From Palsa-506 sp963836355 (GTDB taxonomy: Bacteria; Actinomycetota; Actinomycetes; Streptosporangiales; Streptosporangiaceae): 64,000 nt of DNA. A program made the translations under genes and the position numbers. The DNA lies in assembly GCA_963836355.1 (NCBI GenBank), contig CAWIJO010000002.1, positions 992,001-1,056,000 of the forward strand, in the 5' to 3' direction. Below the pieces are notes generated by a model. It worked only from the letters and a program-made list of their open reading frames with translations. It had not been told where the DNA came from and did no database searches. Below are positions 27,997 through 36,232 of the stretch, piece by piece (the stretch's first letter is position 1; every line of letters starts with the position of its first letter).

Positions 27997-30561
27997 TTAG
28001 AGCGGGTGGGTGTCGGGGGTGGTGGTGAAGGTGCGGCCGGATGGGGTGGTCCAGGTGAAGGTGCCGGGGGTGGTCTGGGCGAGTTGCCAGCCGGGGTGGT
28101 GCTTGAGGAGGTGGTCGGCTTTGCATATGCCGCCGAGGTTGCAGGCGCAGGTCGGGCCTTGGTTCCAGGGGATGGTGTGGTCGAGTTCGCCGCGCCAGGC
28201 TGGCTGGCGGCAGACCGGGGACCGGCAGGTGAGGTCGCGGGCGGTGATGTGGTCGCGGAGCCGGGGCGGCGGCCGGTAGCCGGGGCTGGCGGCTGCGTGG
28301 GCGCAGCCGCCAGCTGCGGCGTCGGCTAGCGCTGTCGCATGGGCGCGGGCTGCCGCGGCGGTGGCGGCGTTCAGCGCGCGGGAAAGGATCCCGCCCGGCC
28401 GGTCCGGGCCGGCCGATGACTTTGCCGGGGGCGGCCGGGCCGGCGGGGCTCCCGGGGTCGGGGCTCCCGGGGTCGGGGCTCCCGGGGTCGGGGCTCCCGG
28501 GGTCAGCAGGTTTTCGGGGATGGTGAGGGTGACCCGGGAGACCAGGCCGCCCCCGGCGGCGGTGCCCGGCTGCTGGCTGGTGCTGCCGGTGGTGCCGCCG
28601 GTGGTGCCGCCGGTGGTGCCGCTGGCCGGGCTGTCCGGCGGGGGCCGGCCGCGCTGGCGGGGGCGGGGGATGCGGGTGATGGCCTGGGCGTGCCCGGCGA
28701 GGTCGGTGATGATGATCCGCCATTGGGTTGCCGGGTCGCGGGCGGCGCATCCGGCGAGGGCGCGGGCCTGGGTGGCGGTGACGGGCCCGATCCGGCCGAG
28801 GTGCCCGGGCGCGGGGCTGGCCCCGGCCAGTGTTTCCCAGGGCAGCGACAGGTCCAGCAGCCCGGGAGCCGGCCGCCCGCCGGCCGGGCGGGGCAGCGCG
28901 GGCGCGATCACGGGCAGCCCGGGCCACCGCGGCGCCGGGCCGCTGGCTGGCCAGTCGTCATCGTCATCGAGGTACCCGCCTGCGCCGGGCGGCGCCTCGG
29001 GGCAGGGGTAGTCCTCCTCCTCGCGCGGGGCATCCGCATCCCCGGGCGGCGGCACCCCGCCACCCGGGCGGCCGTCACCTGAGCGGCCCGGGCCGTTATC
29101 GCCGGGACCGTCGTTGCCCGGCTCGCGGCGGCGCGGCCGGCCAGGCGGAACCCCGCCCGGACCGCCGGCGCCAGGACCGCCGCCGCCCGGGCCGCCGGGA
29201 CCGCCGCCGCGGCCGCCAGGATCGGCAGGGCTGTCGCCGCCGGGTCCGCGGGGGCCGCCGGAGCCGGGGTCACAGGGCCCGCAAGGGTCATCGTCGCAGG
29301 GGTCACCGGGACCGCCGCCCTCCGGATCGCCGGAGCGGTCGTCCCGGGGGTTGTCGTCCCGGGGGTTGTCGTCCCCGGGGCCGTTATCGCTGGGGTTGTC
29401 ATCCCATGGGTCGTCGGGCGGGTTGTCGGGAGGTGCGTCTTGCGCGGGCGGGGCGGGGGGCGGGGTGCCGAGTATCCGGCTGAGGAATACCTGGGCGCGC
29501 AGCAAGGCGAGAGGGCCCGGGGCGCCGTCGGCTTTCATCGCGCGGGCCTGAGCGCTGATCAGCGCCTTCGCGGCAGCGGCGTGGACGGCGGGCAGCCGGA
29601 CTCCGGCCAGCGTGGCGGTGCCGTCCTGATCGGGGCACAAGACAACCTCGGCCTGCCGCTCGGCCTGCTCGCGCCGCCGCTCGGCCCCTTGCGGGTCGGC
29701 GAGGATGACGGCGCGGCGCAGCGCGGCGCGGAGCATCCCGGTGGTCCGCTGCCCGGCGCCGGGCAGCACCTGTTCTTCCACCGCCCGGGCCGCGTCGTCA
29801 TCCAGCACGGCGGTGGCCTCGGCGATCAGCCGAGCGCGCGGCAAGTCGATCTGCCCGGCCGCAAGCGCCGTGCCGGTGGCGGCCAGCCGCCAGGCCAGAT
29901 CAACCGCGAGGTCGGCCCAGCCGGCGGCGGCGTACCGGGACATGGCTAGTTCCAGCGCGACTTCCGCAGCCGCGGAGTCCGGGATGCGGGCCGGGCGGCC
30001 GTCGGCGGCGACGCCGATGTCCTTGTCGCGGGCGGCGGTCCGCGAGGCGATCTGGGCGACCGCGGCCAGTTCCTTCGCCTGGGCCCAGGAAGCCAGCCTG
30101 CGCCAGGACCCGGCCGAAGCGGCCAGGTCGAAATCACTGAGCCCAGCGGCCGGGGCTTGGCACAGCCACCCGGCCAGGCCCGGCCCCGGCGGCAGTTGCT
30201 CGGCCACCCGCCCGGCCAGCACCCCGGCCGGAATCAGATGCCCGTGCTCCGCGCCTTCCGCGTCCGCGCCTTCCGCGTCCGCGCCTTCCGCGTCCGCGCC
30301 TTCCGCGTCCGCGCCTTCCACGTCCCCGCCCTCCGCGTCCCCGCCGTCGGCGGGGACGACTGTGGCATCGGCGATGGCATCGTCGGCGGGGCCGGCGGTG
30401 GCGTCGGCGGCGGGGTCGGTTAAGTCGTGCGGGTCGCCGGGCGCGCCCAGGCCGGCGGCGGCGATGGCGTCCAGCAGCGCGGCGAGATCCAGTTCCCAGG
30501 ACCAGGCCAGGCCCTGCGGGGCACCCGCGCCGCTCAGCCGCTCAGGCGTGTGCTCTGACAT
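27997..30561 (-). CDS. DUF222 (13E12-type) HNH endonuclease domain protein, expanded
   Basis: An 854-residue protein of the DUF222/HNH family found in many copies in actinomycetes. The N-terminal DUF222 part starts after ATG 30561 (Shine-Dalgarno GGAGG seven bases upstream) with LAWSWELDLAALLDAIAAAG. The C-terminal HNH domain reads CRSPVCRQPAWRGELDHTIPW and then CACNLGGICKADHLLKHHPGW, with a CxxxxC knuckle and the catalytic DH. Family members are usually 400-600 residues. Here the extra length is Asp/Pro/Gly-rich low-complexity sequence and several coding repeats. They are thought to be mobile-element-like nucleases, but function is unproven. Nothing in the reading frame is broken. Confidence 0.88.
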   Translation of the reverse strand: MSEHTPERLSGAGAPQGLAWSWELDLAALLDAIAAAGLGAPGDPHDLTDPAADATAGPADDAIADATVVPADGGDAEGGDVEGADAEGADAEGADAEGADAEGAEHGHLIPAGVLAGRVAEQLPPGPGLAGWLCQAPAAGLSDFDLAASAGSWRRLASWAQAKELAAVAQIASRTAARDKDIGVAADGRPARIPDSAAAEVALELAMSRYAAAGWADLAVDLAWRLAATGTALAAGQIDLPRARLIAEATAVLDDDAARAVEEQVLPGAGQRTTGMLRAALRRAVILADPQGAERRREQAERQAEVVLCPDQDGTATLAGVRLPAVHAAAAKALISAQARAMKADGAPGPLALLRAQVFLSRILGTPPPAPPAQDAPPDNPPDDPWDDNPSDNGPGDDNPRDDNPRDDRSGDPEGGGPGDPCDDDPCGPCDPGSGGPRGPGGDSPADPGGRGGGPGGPGGGGPGAGGPGGVPPGRPRRREPGNDGPGDNGPGRSGDGRPGGGVPPPGDADAPREEEDYPCPEAPPGAGGYLDDDDDWPASGPAPRWPGLPVIAPALPRPAGGRPAPGLLDLSLPWETLAGASPAPGHLGRIGPVTATQARALAGCAARDPATQWRIIITDLAGHAQAITRIPRPRQRGRPPPDSPASGTTGGTTGGTTGSTSQQPGTAAGGGLVSRVTLTIPENLLTPGAPTPGAPTPGAPTPGAPPARPPPAKSSAGPDRPGGILSRALNAATAAAARAHATALADAAAGGCAHAAASPGYRPPPRLRDHITARDLTCRSPVCRQPAWRGELDHTIPWNQGPTCACNLGGICKADHLLKHHPGWQLAQTTPGTFTWTTPSGRTFTTTPDTHPL
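28445..28504 (-). repeat. 15-bp coding repeat, four perfect copies, in the HNH gene
   Basis: Unit GGGGCTCCCGGGGTC at 28445, 28460, 28475 and 28490, encoding Thr-Pro-Gly-Ala-Pro repeats just before the HNH part. Confidence 0.95.
30251..30340 (-). repeat. 15-bp coding repeat, six copies, in the HNH gene
   Basis: Unit GCGCCTTCCGCGTCC at 30251, 30266, 30281 and 30296 (identical), with variants at 30311 and 30326. It encodes Asp-Ala-Glu-Gly-Ala repeats in the N-terminal DUF222 region. Confidence 0.95.
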
Positions 30562-30865
30562 CGGGCCACCTCCTTCGCCGTGGGCCTGACCTGGGGCGAT
30601 GAACCTGGTTGGCTTCTTAGACCACTGTATCGATGAGTACTGACAGAACCTGCCTGTGATCGAGTAGGAGTTCGAAATATTTCTGCGAAGATCAACGGCC
30701 GCCCGGGAGGCCGGGCACGGGCATCGCCTCCCCCGGACCAGGCGCGGACACGACACCGCCCAGCCGCTGGACACTGGCCCGGCGGCCTCGTTTAGGCCAG
30801 ATAGCCAGCACCAGCGGATGACCTGCACTTCCTCCTCCGGATAAGCGCTGTGCAAAGATCGGCGC
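30562..30865. other. Divergent intergenic region
   Basis: About 300 bp between the start codons of the HNH gene (minus) and an SDR gene (plus). It is locally less G+C-rich around 30600-30690 and must hold both promoters. No gene, repeat or clear operator was seen. Confidence 0.5.
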
Positions 30866-31630
30866 ATGGTCGGCCGTCTCGTGTCGAAGGTCGTGGTCGT
30901 CACTGGCGGAGCGACCGGGATCGGGCAGGCAGTGGCTCGCCGGGTCGTTTCGGAAGGTGCAGCCGTCGTGATCGGCGGCCGGCGCAGGGACGTAGGCGAA
31001 CAGGCCGCCGCGCAGATCCGCAACGATGGCGGCCGTGCGCTCTTCGCCGCCACCGACGTTACGGTGGAAAGCGATGTCGAGCGGCTGACCCGGCTGGCGG
31101 TGGCGGAATTCGGCCGTCTGGACGGCGCGGTCAACAACGCGGGCGGGGTGAATGCGACCGGGCCCGTGCACGCCATCGATGGCTCGGCCTGGCACGCGGA
31201 CCTAGAGCAGAATCTCACTAGCGTCTTCTACAGCCTGAAGTTCCAGATTCCGGCGATGCTCGCGTCCGCCGGCCGGGGCTCAATCGTGAACAACGCCTCG
31301 ATCGGCGGAATCCGCGGAATCCCCGGCATGTCCGCTTACGTGGCTGCCAAGCACGGGGTAGTCGGCCTGACCCGGTCGGCGGCGCTGGAAGGCGCCAGCC
31401 ACGGCGTCCGGGTGAACGCGCTGGTTACCGGCAACGTCGATACGCCGTTGTACCGGAGCCTGCTGGGCGCGCCGCCCGAGGGCGAACTCCAGGGTCCGGC
31501 GCCAAATCCCACTGGCAAGGTCTCAAGCCCGGACGAGATCGCGGCGTTCGTAGCCTTCCTCCTTAGCGATGAGTCCGCCTTCATTACCGGTGCCGCGCTG
31601 GCGATCGACGGTGGCTCAACTGCCCAGTGA
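30866..31630 (+). CDS. SDR family oxidoreductase
   Basis: A 254-residue classical short-chain dehydrogenase. It has the nucleotide motif TGGATGIGQAVA, acidic residue region GGRRRDVGEQ (suggesting NADP preference through the Arg run), NNAGG, catalytic Ser in VNNASIGG, YVAAK (Tyr-x-x-x-Lys) and a C-terminal ITGAALAIDGG. It is monocistronic and divergent from the HNH gene. The start at ATG 30866 lacks a strong Shine-Dalgarno; an in-frame start a few codons later is possible. The substrate is not determined. Confidence 0.92.
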   Translation: MVGRLVSKVVVVTGGATGIGQAVARRVVSEGAAVVIGGRRRDVGEQAAAQIRNDGGRALFAATDVTVESDVERLTRLAVAEFGRLDGAVNNAGGVNATGPVHAIDGSAWHADLEQNLTSVFYSLKFQIPAMLASAGRGSIVNNASIGGIRGIPGMSAYVAAKHGVVGLTRSAALEGASHGVRVNALVTGNVDTPLYRSLLGAPPEGELQGPAPNPTGKVSSPDEIAAFVAFLLSDESAFITGAALAIDGGSTAQ

Positions 31631-31686
31631 CCTCAGTCCGCCAGACTGATCGGCTGGCAGGCTATCGCCATGGACGGGATCCAGGC

Positions 31687-32035
31687 ACCAGCCGGCCGGA
31701 AAGTGCGGGCTGCCAGGGCGCACGAGATTCCGGCCGGCCGCCCCTGCAGCTGTCCCCCGGCCGGCGGGTCACCGCCGGGCGACAGGATGACCACTGGCCC
31801 GCATTCGTTTTCGTGACAGCCGCCGGCGGCCCGGGGTTGGGTGCCCGCCCGGCACCTTGATGCCGAGTGCGGACCTGCCACGGTGGTCGAGCCGCACGAC
31901 ACCACGGAGCTGCCCACCACGGCCGGGGAGACCCTGACGGTGATCGCCCGCGATGACGCGAGCGGGTGGCTCTGGGTCCGGTCGGCCAGCGGCCGCGAAG
32001 GCTGGGTACCCGACACAGTGCAGCCGCTGCCCTGA
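31687..32035 (+). pseudogene. Frameshifted tandem SH3-domain protein
   Basis: Two bacterial SH3 domains can be read, but across three frames. The first is split: KVRAARAHEIPAGR in one frame, PLQLSPGRRVTAGRQDDHW and FVFVTAAGG in a second, and GWVPARHLD in the third. The second domain is intact in that last frame: TTELPTTAGETLTVIARDD, GWLWVRSASGREGWVPDTV, ending at 32035. This is the layout of actinobacterial double variant-SH3 proteins (about 120 aa). Two frameshifts at about 31735 and 31835 break it. From GTG 31841 only the second domain could be made (64 residues). Confidence 0.7.
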
Positions 32036-32107
32036 GCGGCGGCATCGCTGCCCTGAGCGGCGGCATCGCGGCGCAGCACCGCGGCGCAGCACCGCGGCGC
32101 AGCACCG
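32027..32107. repeat. Two adjacent tandem repeats after the SH3 pseudogene
   Basis: A 21-bp unit is repeated exactly at 32027 and 32048. It is followed by GCGGCGCAGCACC three times at 32069, 32082 and 32095. They span the stop codon of the SH3 remnant and the intergenic gap. Confidence 0.9.
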
Positions 32108-32136
32108 CGGCGGCGTGCCGGAAAAGCACGGATCGG

Positions 32137-32919
32137 TCAGCCGGGCACAGCTACGTAACCGTCGGCCCGCCGCAGCCGTCCGTCGCGGACGAGGTCGTCC
32201 ACGAGCGTGCCGGTCCAATACCACTGCCAGGAGAACCAGCGCCGCAGCTCGGGCTCGGGCGCGAGGACCGCGGCGCGGACGCCCGCCACAACGAGATCCC
32301 CGAGCGCGCGGCAGGGATCCGGGTCGGCGCCGCTGACGCCGGGATAAGCCTGATCCCAGCGTGCCAGCTCGCTCGAATGCTGGTGTCCCTGCCCGGCGGT
32401 CATCTGCACTGACCGGGAGACGATCGCGCCGCAGCGTTCCAGCGGGGACCGCAGCGCGTTCAGTTCCTGCCGTTTGAGCCGGAGCTCGGTCCGCAGGTCC
32501 TCGATGCCGCTAGGCCCCGCGGCGGCCAGTTGGTCAAGCAGCCGGGCCCAGCCGGGATCAGCCGCTCTCATGCGCTTGAGCTCGGCCCGGCAGATCGGAT
32601 CAAGCAGGCTCGCAACCTCGCCGGACGCCAGCAGGTTCTTGCCGCGGTGCACTCCGCTAGCCAGATATCCGCGTCCGGCTAGCTCGCCGAACCACGGCCA
32701 TTTCGTGGCCGGCCAGGTCGCGAAGCCCGGACTGCCCGGCTTGTACGGATCCTCATGGCATGCCTCGTAAAGGCTGGGCAGGGCGCAGTCAGCGGTACGG
32801 GTCAGCAGCCCCCGCTGGCGCAGGAAAGCCTCCGCGTCGGCCAGCGTCTGCAGCGCGCGGTCAGGCGTCAGCCGGCATTCGAACTCCCGCCGCTCCCGCA
32901 GCCCAGTCAGCGACTCCAC
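32137..32919 (-). CDS. AlkZ-related winged-helix protein
   Basis: A 260-residue protein resembling the AlkZ-related branch of HTH_42 winged-helix DNA glycosylases. Blocks include RGYLASGVHRGKNLLAS, AAAGPSGIEDLRTELRLKRQELN (winged-helix-like) and ALGDLVVAGVRAAVLAPEPELRRWFSW. AlkZ-type enzymes unhook bulky or cross-linked bases. This protein is shorter than AlkZ (about 370 aa) and the catalytic QxQ motif is not apparent, so glycosylase activity is uncertain. It is monocistronic on the minus strand. The name rests on family memory, not on a visible active site. Confidence 0.65.
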   Translation of the reverse strand: MESLTGLRERREFECRLTPDRALQTLADAEAFLRQRGLLTRTADCALPSLYEACHEDPYKPGSPGFATWPATKWPWFGELAGRGYLASGVHRGKNLLASGEVASLLDPICRAELKRMRAADPGWARLLDQLAAAGPSGIEDLRTELRLKRQELNALRSPLERCGAIVSRSVQMTAGQGHQHSSELARWDQAYPGVSGADPDPCRALGDLVVAGVRAAVLAPEPELRRWFSWQWYWTGTLVDDLVRDGRLRRADGYVAVPG

Positions 32920-33167
32920 GATTCAATAATGCCCCCGGCCCGGCGCACGGCAGGCTCTGTCAGCACGTCGGCCGGATTGATGGATTCGTCAGCCTGGCCG
33001 TCGCCACGGCACTCGGCGAACTCACCCCCGGCTGCTGACCGGGACCTCCGCGGCGCCGCCGAGTCCCCGCCCGTCCCATCCGCTACCGCTCTCGCTAGCC
33101 TGGCCGGACGCGGCGCCGGTCCCATGGCAGGCCCGCCGAGGCAACCGAGGAGGGGTGAGCACGAGAC

Positions 33168-33614
33168 ATGACCGACGATAGTTACGACCCGTCAGCCGGT
33201 CCTGACGAGAATGATCTTGAGGACGATGGCACGCTCGATGCGTCGGACACGCTCGAAGGCGACCCGGGCGACGACCCGCTGGACACCGGGATCGCACCGC
33301 CCGACCGGTGGTCGGCCGGCGAGGGTTTCGGCAATACGCCTGGCGAGGAAAGGCAGGGCGAGTCGCTCGACCAGCTGCTTGCCGAGGAGGAGCCGGATAT
33401 AGACCCGTATGCCGAGGAAGACCTCGCCGACGACGCGGTGCCCGGCGATATGCAGGATGCCCGGTCTGGCCGGCTGGTCGCCGAGGACGAGGGTGCGCAT
33501 CGGGATACCGAATCCGACCTTGTTGCACGTGACGTCGGCATCGACGGCGGTGCCGCCGGGGCCGAGGAAGCGGCTGTCCACATCCAGGAGGAGCCCGGCG
33601 GCGCCGGCTGGTAG
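33168..33614 (+). CDS. DUF5709 family acidic protein
   Basis: A 148-residue, very acidic protein (many Asp/Glu, few hydrophobics). The conserved blocks are DTLEGDPGDDPLDTGIAPPDRWSAGEGFG (key part GIAPPDRWS) and ESLDQLLAEEEPD, which define the DUF5709 family of actinomycetes. It is probably largely unstructured. It is monocistronic; ATG 33168 follows GAGGGGTG. The function is unknown. Acidic proteins of this kind are sometimes linked to stress or sporulation, but nothing here shows that. Confidence 0.88.
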   Translation: MTDDSYDPSAGPDENDLEDDGTLDASDTLEGDPGDDPLDTGIAPPDRWSAGEGFGNTPGEERQGESLDQLLAEEEPDIDPYAEEDLADDAVPGDMQDARSGRLVAEDEGAHRDTESDLVARDVGIDGGAAGAEEAAVHIQEEPGGAGW

Positions 33615-33873
33615 CCGACGCTGGGTGAAGGCTGGTAGCCGACCAGCGGGCCGCCATCATGCCGCTGGCAGCCAGGGGCTGCTCAAGGCGCTCGGTGATG
33701 ATCGCGGAAGCACAAGCGCGACCGCGGCAAGATAATCGCCCCGGCGCCAGACCAGCCGCAGGGTGCGGCGCCCGGCCGCCGGACCGTCGGCCGACCGGGA
33801 TGATCTTCCGAGCCGGATGCTGCCGTAACTGAGGTTACGTACGGGAGTGCTGCGATGCAGGACTTTGTCTTGC

Positions 33874-34095
33874 CTAGAGCACGTAGGAACCACGCTGCGG
33901 CACGGTCATGATCAGCCCTTCATCCCGGAGTACCCCGATGGCCCTACGCGCGGTGTTTCTGGCCACCTCGTAGGTCTCGGTTATCTCCGACTCCGTGATC
34001 CGCGCGCCCTTGGGAAGCTCACCCGAGGCGATCCGTCTCCGGATGATCTCCGCTATCTGGCGATATGGAGCGACTGGCCCGGTCGGGTCGATCAT
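33874..34095 (-). CDS. Minimal GntR-type winged-helix regulator
   Basis: A 73-residue protein consisting only of a GntR winged helix: PVAPYRQIAEIIRRRIASGE, KGARITESEITETY, NTARRAIGVLRDEGLI, QRGSYVL. There is no effector domain, so it cannot sense a ligand by itself in the usual way. Short YtrA-like or stand-alone GntR proteins are frequent in actinomycetes and often pair with a small divergent gene. Here the divergent partner at 34194 starts 99 bp away and shares the promoter region. Confidence 0.85.
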   Translation of the reverse strand: MIDPTGPVAPYRQIAEIIRRRIASGELPKGARITESEITETYEVARNTARRAIGVLRDEGLIMTVPQRGSYVL

Positions 34096-34193
34096 GGAGA
34101 TAGCGTATCGACCTGCATAAATCTCGCCTGTGCATGATCGTTCAAAGTTGTATAGGTATGCTGAGGATCCAGATACTCAGCAGGAGCAGGAAG

Positions 34194-35330
34194 ATGCTTG
34201 ACCGCGAGGCGCAGACGGAGTTAAACGTGCTTCGGTGGCACTGGGGGAAGTTCTACGCGGTCAACTGCGACGGCAGCGCATGGACGGCCATCCCGGCCGC
34301 GGCCCCCGACGCCGTGCTGACCGCCGATAGCGCCATGGAACTGCGGACGCTCATGCAGAACGACTACGCCGCCCGGATCATCCGGACGGGGCGACCGCCG
34401 CCCGGTGGGCCGGGTTCAGCAGCTTGTGAAGGAAGGTCATCAAGCCTAAGTAAGTGCTCGCGAGCATGGGAATCCTCGCCGACTCTGGCCAGCCGGTCGG
34501 TCTGCTACTGCTCGCGATCCTGCACCACATCAACGATGACGAGGTTCCGGCGGCCCGGTTGCGCGGTGGCGGCCCGCAGCAGCGTTTCCGTGGCGTCGAC
34601 GACGTTGAGCAGGCGGTCTGGCTCGCCGGTCAGGCCGGCCAGCAGGGCATCCACACCGCGCAGGCCGGCCCGCTCTAGCAGGCTCTTCTCGTTGGTGACC
34701 CACTGCCCGCGGGCAGCCAGCACCGCATGCGCGGCCTGGCAGGCGGCCGTTGCGATCGCCCCGGCGGTATCGGCCAGGTGCCCGTGGCGGGCGTGCGCGG
34801 CCCCTTGCGTAGCCGAGTGTCGCCTGCGCATCGCCCCACCACCGGCCCGGCGCGCTGGCGCGGAGCGCCGCCGGATAGGCCGGCCTGGGCAGGTCGCCGT
34901 GCAGCACCTGGTTGACGCCAAGCTCGGCAACTACGATGTAGCTGGGAATGCCAGCCAGATGGAACAGCAGCCGCTCGATCCAGAAGCGGCCGAGCCGGGC
35001 CTCGGCAAGGTGGTGCTCGACGTCGTCGAGGTCCCGGTAGAGCACGTCCAGGTGCCGGTCGCCGGCCAGCAGCCAGGCGCCCCCGTTGAACACTCCGCCG
35101 CCCCAGCCGCCGATCGGGAAGATCTCCCCGGGCCAGCCGAGGGCGCGCAGGCTGTCCGGGTCGAAGCCGGCGCCACGGTAGTACACCGCGAAATCCCAGT
35201 CGCTGTCCTGCCTGGCCGTCCCGGCCGCCCGGGACCCGCCCAGGGTGACCGCCAGGACGCCGGGCAGGCCCGCAAGCCGTCCGGTCACGTCGGCGCGGAA
35301 GGCCGCGTCGCCGGAGGCAGCGGCACCTAG
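34194..35330 (+). CDS. Small GntR-linked protein with a run-on reading frame
   Basis: ATG 34194 has a good Shine-Dalgarno (AGGAGCAGGAAG). The first roughly 75 residues look like a real small protein (LNVLRWHWGKFYAVNCDGSAW, AVLTADSAMELRTLMQNDY), similar in style to uncharacterised proteins next to minimal GntR regulators. After about residue 80 the frame runs without a stop to 35328-35330, but this part is Ser/Arg/Cys-rich and antisense to a nucleotidyltransferase pseudogene, so it is unlikely to be native. The original stop has probably been lost, perhaps near 34450, where a neighbouring frame ends. Treat only the N-terminal part as supported. Confidence 0.45.
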   Translation: MLDREAQTELNVLRWHWGKFYAVNCDGSAWTAIPAAAPDAVLTADSAMELRTLMQNDYAARIIRTGRPPPGGPGSAACEGRSSSLSKCSRAWESSPTLASRSVCYCSRSCTTSTMTRFRRPGCAVAARSSVSVASTTLSRRSGSPVRPASRASTPRRPARSSRLFSLVTHCPRAASTACAAWQAAVAIAPAVSARCPWRACAAPCVAECRLRIAPPPARRAGAERRRIGRPGQVAVQHLVDAKLGNYDVAGNASQMEQQPLDPEAAEPGLGKVVLDVVEVPVEHVQVPVAGQQPGAPVEHSAAPAADREDLPGPAEGAQAVRVEAGATVVHREIPVAVLPGRPGRPGPAQGDRQDAGQARKPSGHVGAEGRVAGGSGT

Positions 35331-35354
35331 GGTCTCGTCGCTTGCGGCAGCCAC
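34505..35354 (-). pseudogene. Frameshifted nucleotidyltransferase-domain gene
   Basis: GTG 35354 opens a frame with a Pol-beta-like nucleotidyltransferase motif: VTLGGSRAAGTARQDSDWDFAVYYRG (key GGSRAAG...DSDWDF). It then continues with PGEIFPIGGWGGGVFNG, DRHLDVLYRDLDDVE and WGDAQATLGYA. At about 34797-34803 sense switches to another frame (AAHARHGHLADTAGAI, VLAARGQWVTNEKSLLERAG), ending at 34505. Adding one G to the GGGG run there would restore one frame of about 283 residues. All catalytic acidic residues lie before the break. A homopolymer miscall is as likely as a true mutation. Confidence 0.8.
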
Positions 35355-35369
35355 GTGGGCAGGATAAAC

Positions 35370-35441
35370 GCCTTGCGCTGCCACTGCGCCTTGCGCTGCC
35401 ACTGCGCCTTGCGCTGCCACTGCGCCTTGCGCTGCCACGGT
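35370..35441. repeat. 18-bp tandem repeat, four copies
   Basis: Unit GCCTTGCGCTGCCACTGC at 35370, 35388 and 35406 (identical), with a two-base variant at 35424. It lies just upstream of the nucleotidyltransferase start. In the minus frame it would encode VAAQGA repeats if an upstream start were used. Confidence 0.93.
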
Positions 35442-35551
35442 GCCAGGCCTGCCACGGCGCCTTGCCACGGCCTGGCGCCTTGCCTTGCCTGGGCTGTCCC
35501 GCGCCGGTCAGCCGATCAGCGGCAGCCTTGGATCGGGATGCTGTTCGCGCC

Positions 35552-36211
35552 CTAAGCCGTGCGCACCCAGTCGACGTCGGCCCCGAGATCGGCCGGGCGG
35601 CCGGCGCCGGCGCGCCGGGCGGGCAGTTCGTCCAGGAGGCGAGCGATCAACGCGATGCCATCCGCGGTGGCCACGGCCGGGCGGCCGAGCGCGTCGGTGA
35701 GATCCATCCCGTGCACTACCGCCTCGACAATCCGGCTCGAGATGAACTCATCAAGGCGCATCAGCGGATAAGGCTCGAAACCTGGAAATGGGCTGACGAT
35801 GCCGGGCGTGGCCGCCCGCGCCTCCTGGATGGTCTTGCCGAACATCTCGTGCAGGACGGTCGGCATCTGCGCAGGTGTCTTGCCTTCTACCATCGTGTAC
35901 GCGTAGTCGTAGAGGTCCGGCGCGACCTCGGGCCGCGAGAGGATGAAGAAACTGGCCCCGTCGCGTTCCGGCTGCCCGAGCTGGGGGTCGGCGATGAGAA
36001 TCCGGGTGAGCCCGATCGAGATGTCGAAATGGCCGGCCAGCTCGAACAGCGTCCAGCGCGGCTGGCCCGGATCGAAGGGCACGAGCCTGGTCACGGTGGC
36101 CCATTCGGCGGCAGTCAGCCCGGCAAAGACTTCCGCCACGCCGCACAACTCGGTCTCAAGGAGGCCAACCAGGTCCTGGTAATTCGCTGCGCCAGGTCTT
36201 CCTCGCGGCAT
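35552..36211 (-). CDS. Maleylpyruvate isomerase/DinB-fold family protein
   Basis: A 219-residue four-helix DinB/mycothiol-dependent maleylpyruvate isomerase-type protein. It shows the N-terminal helix LVGLLETELCGVAEVFAGLTAAEW, the metal-region FELAGHFDISIG (His in AGHF) and the C-terminal VVHGMDLTDALGRPAVATADG, which is the usual ending of the actinobacterial TIGR03083-like group. Such enzymes use mycothiol with a metal held by three His. It lies 21 bp downstream of the large oxidoreductase gene on the same strand, so co-transcription is possible. The substrate is unknown. Confidence 0.85.
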   Translation of the reverse strand: MPRGRPGAANYQDLVGLLETELCGVAEVFAGLTAAEWATVTRLVPFDPGQPRWTLFELAGHFDISIGLTRILIADPQLGQPERDGASFFILSRPEVAPDLYDYAYTMVEGKTPAQMPTVLHEMFGKTIQEARAATPGIVSPFPGFEPYPLMRLDEFISSRIVEAVVHGMDLTDALGRPAVATADGIALIARLLDELPARRAGAGRPADLGADVDWVRTA

Positions 36212-36232
36212 CTACGCCCCCTCGGATTGCTG

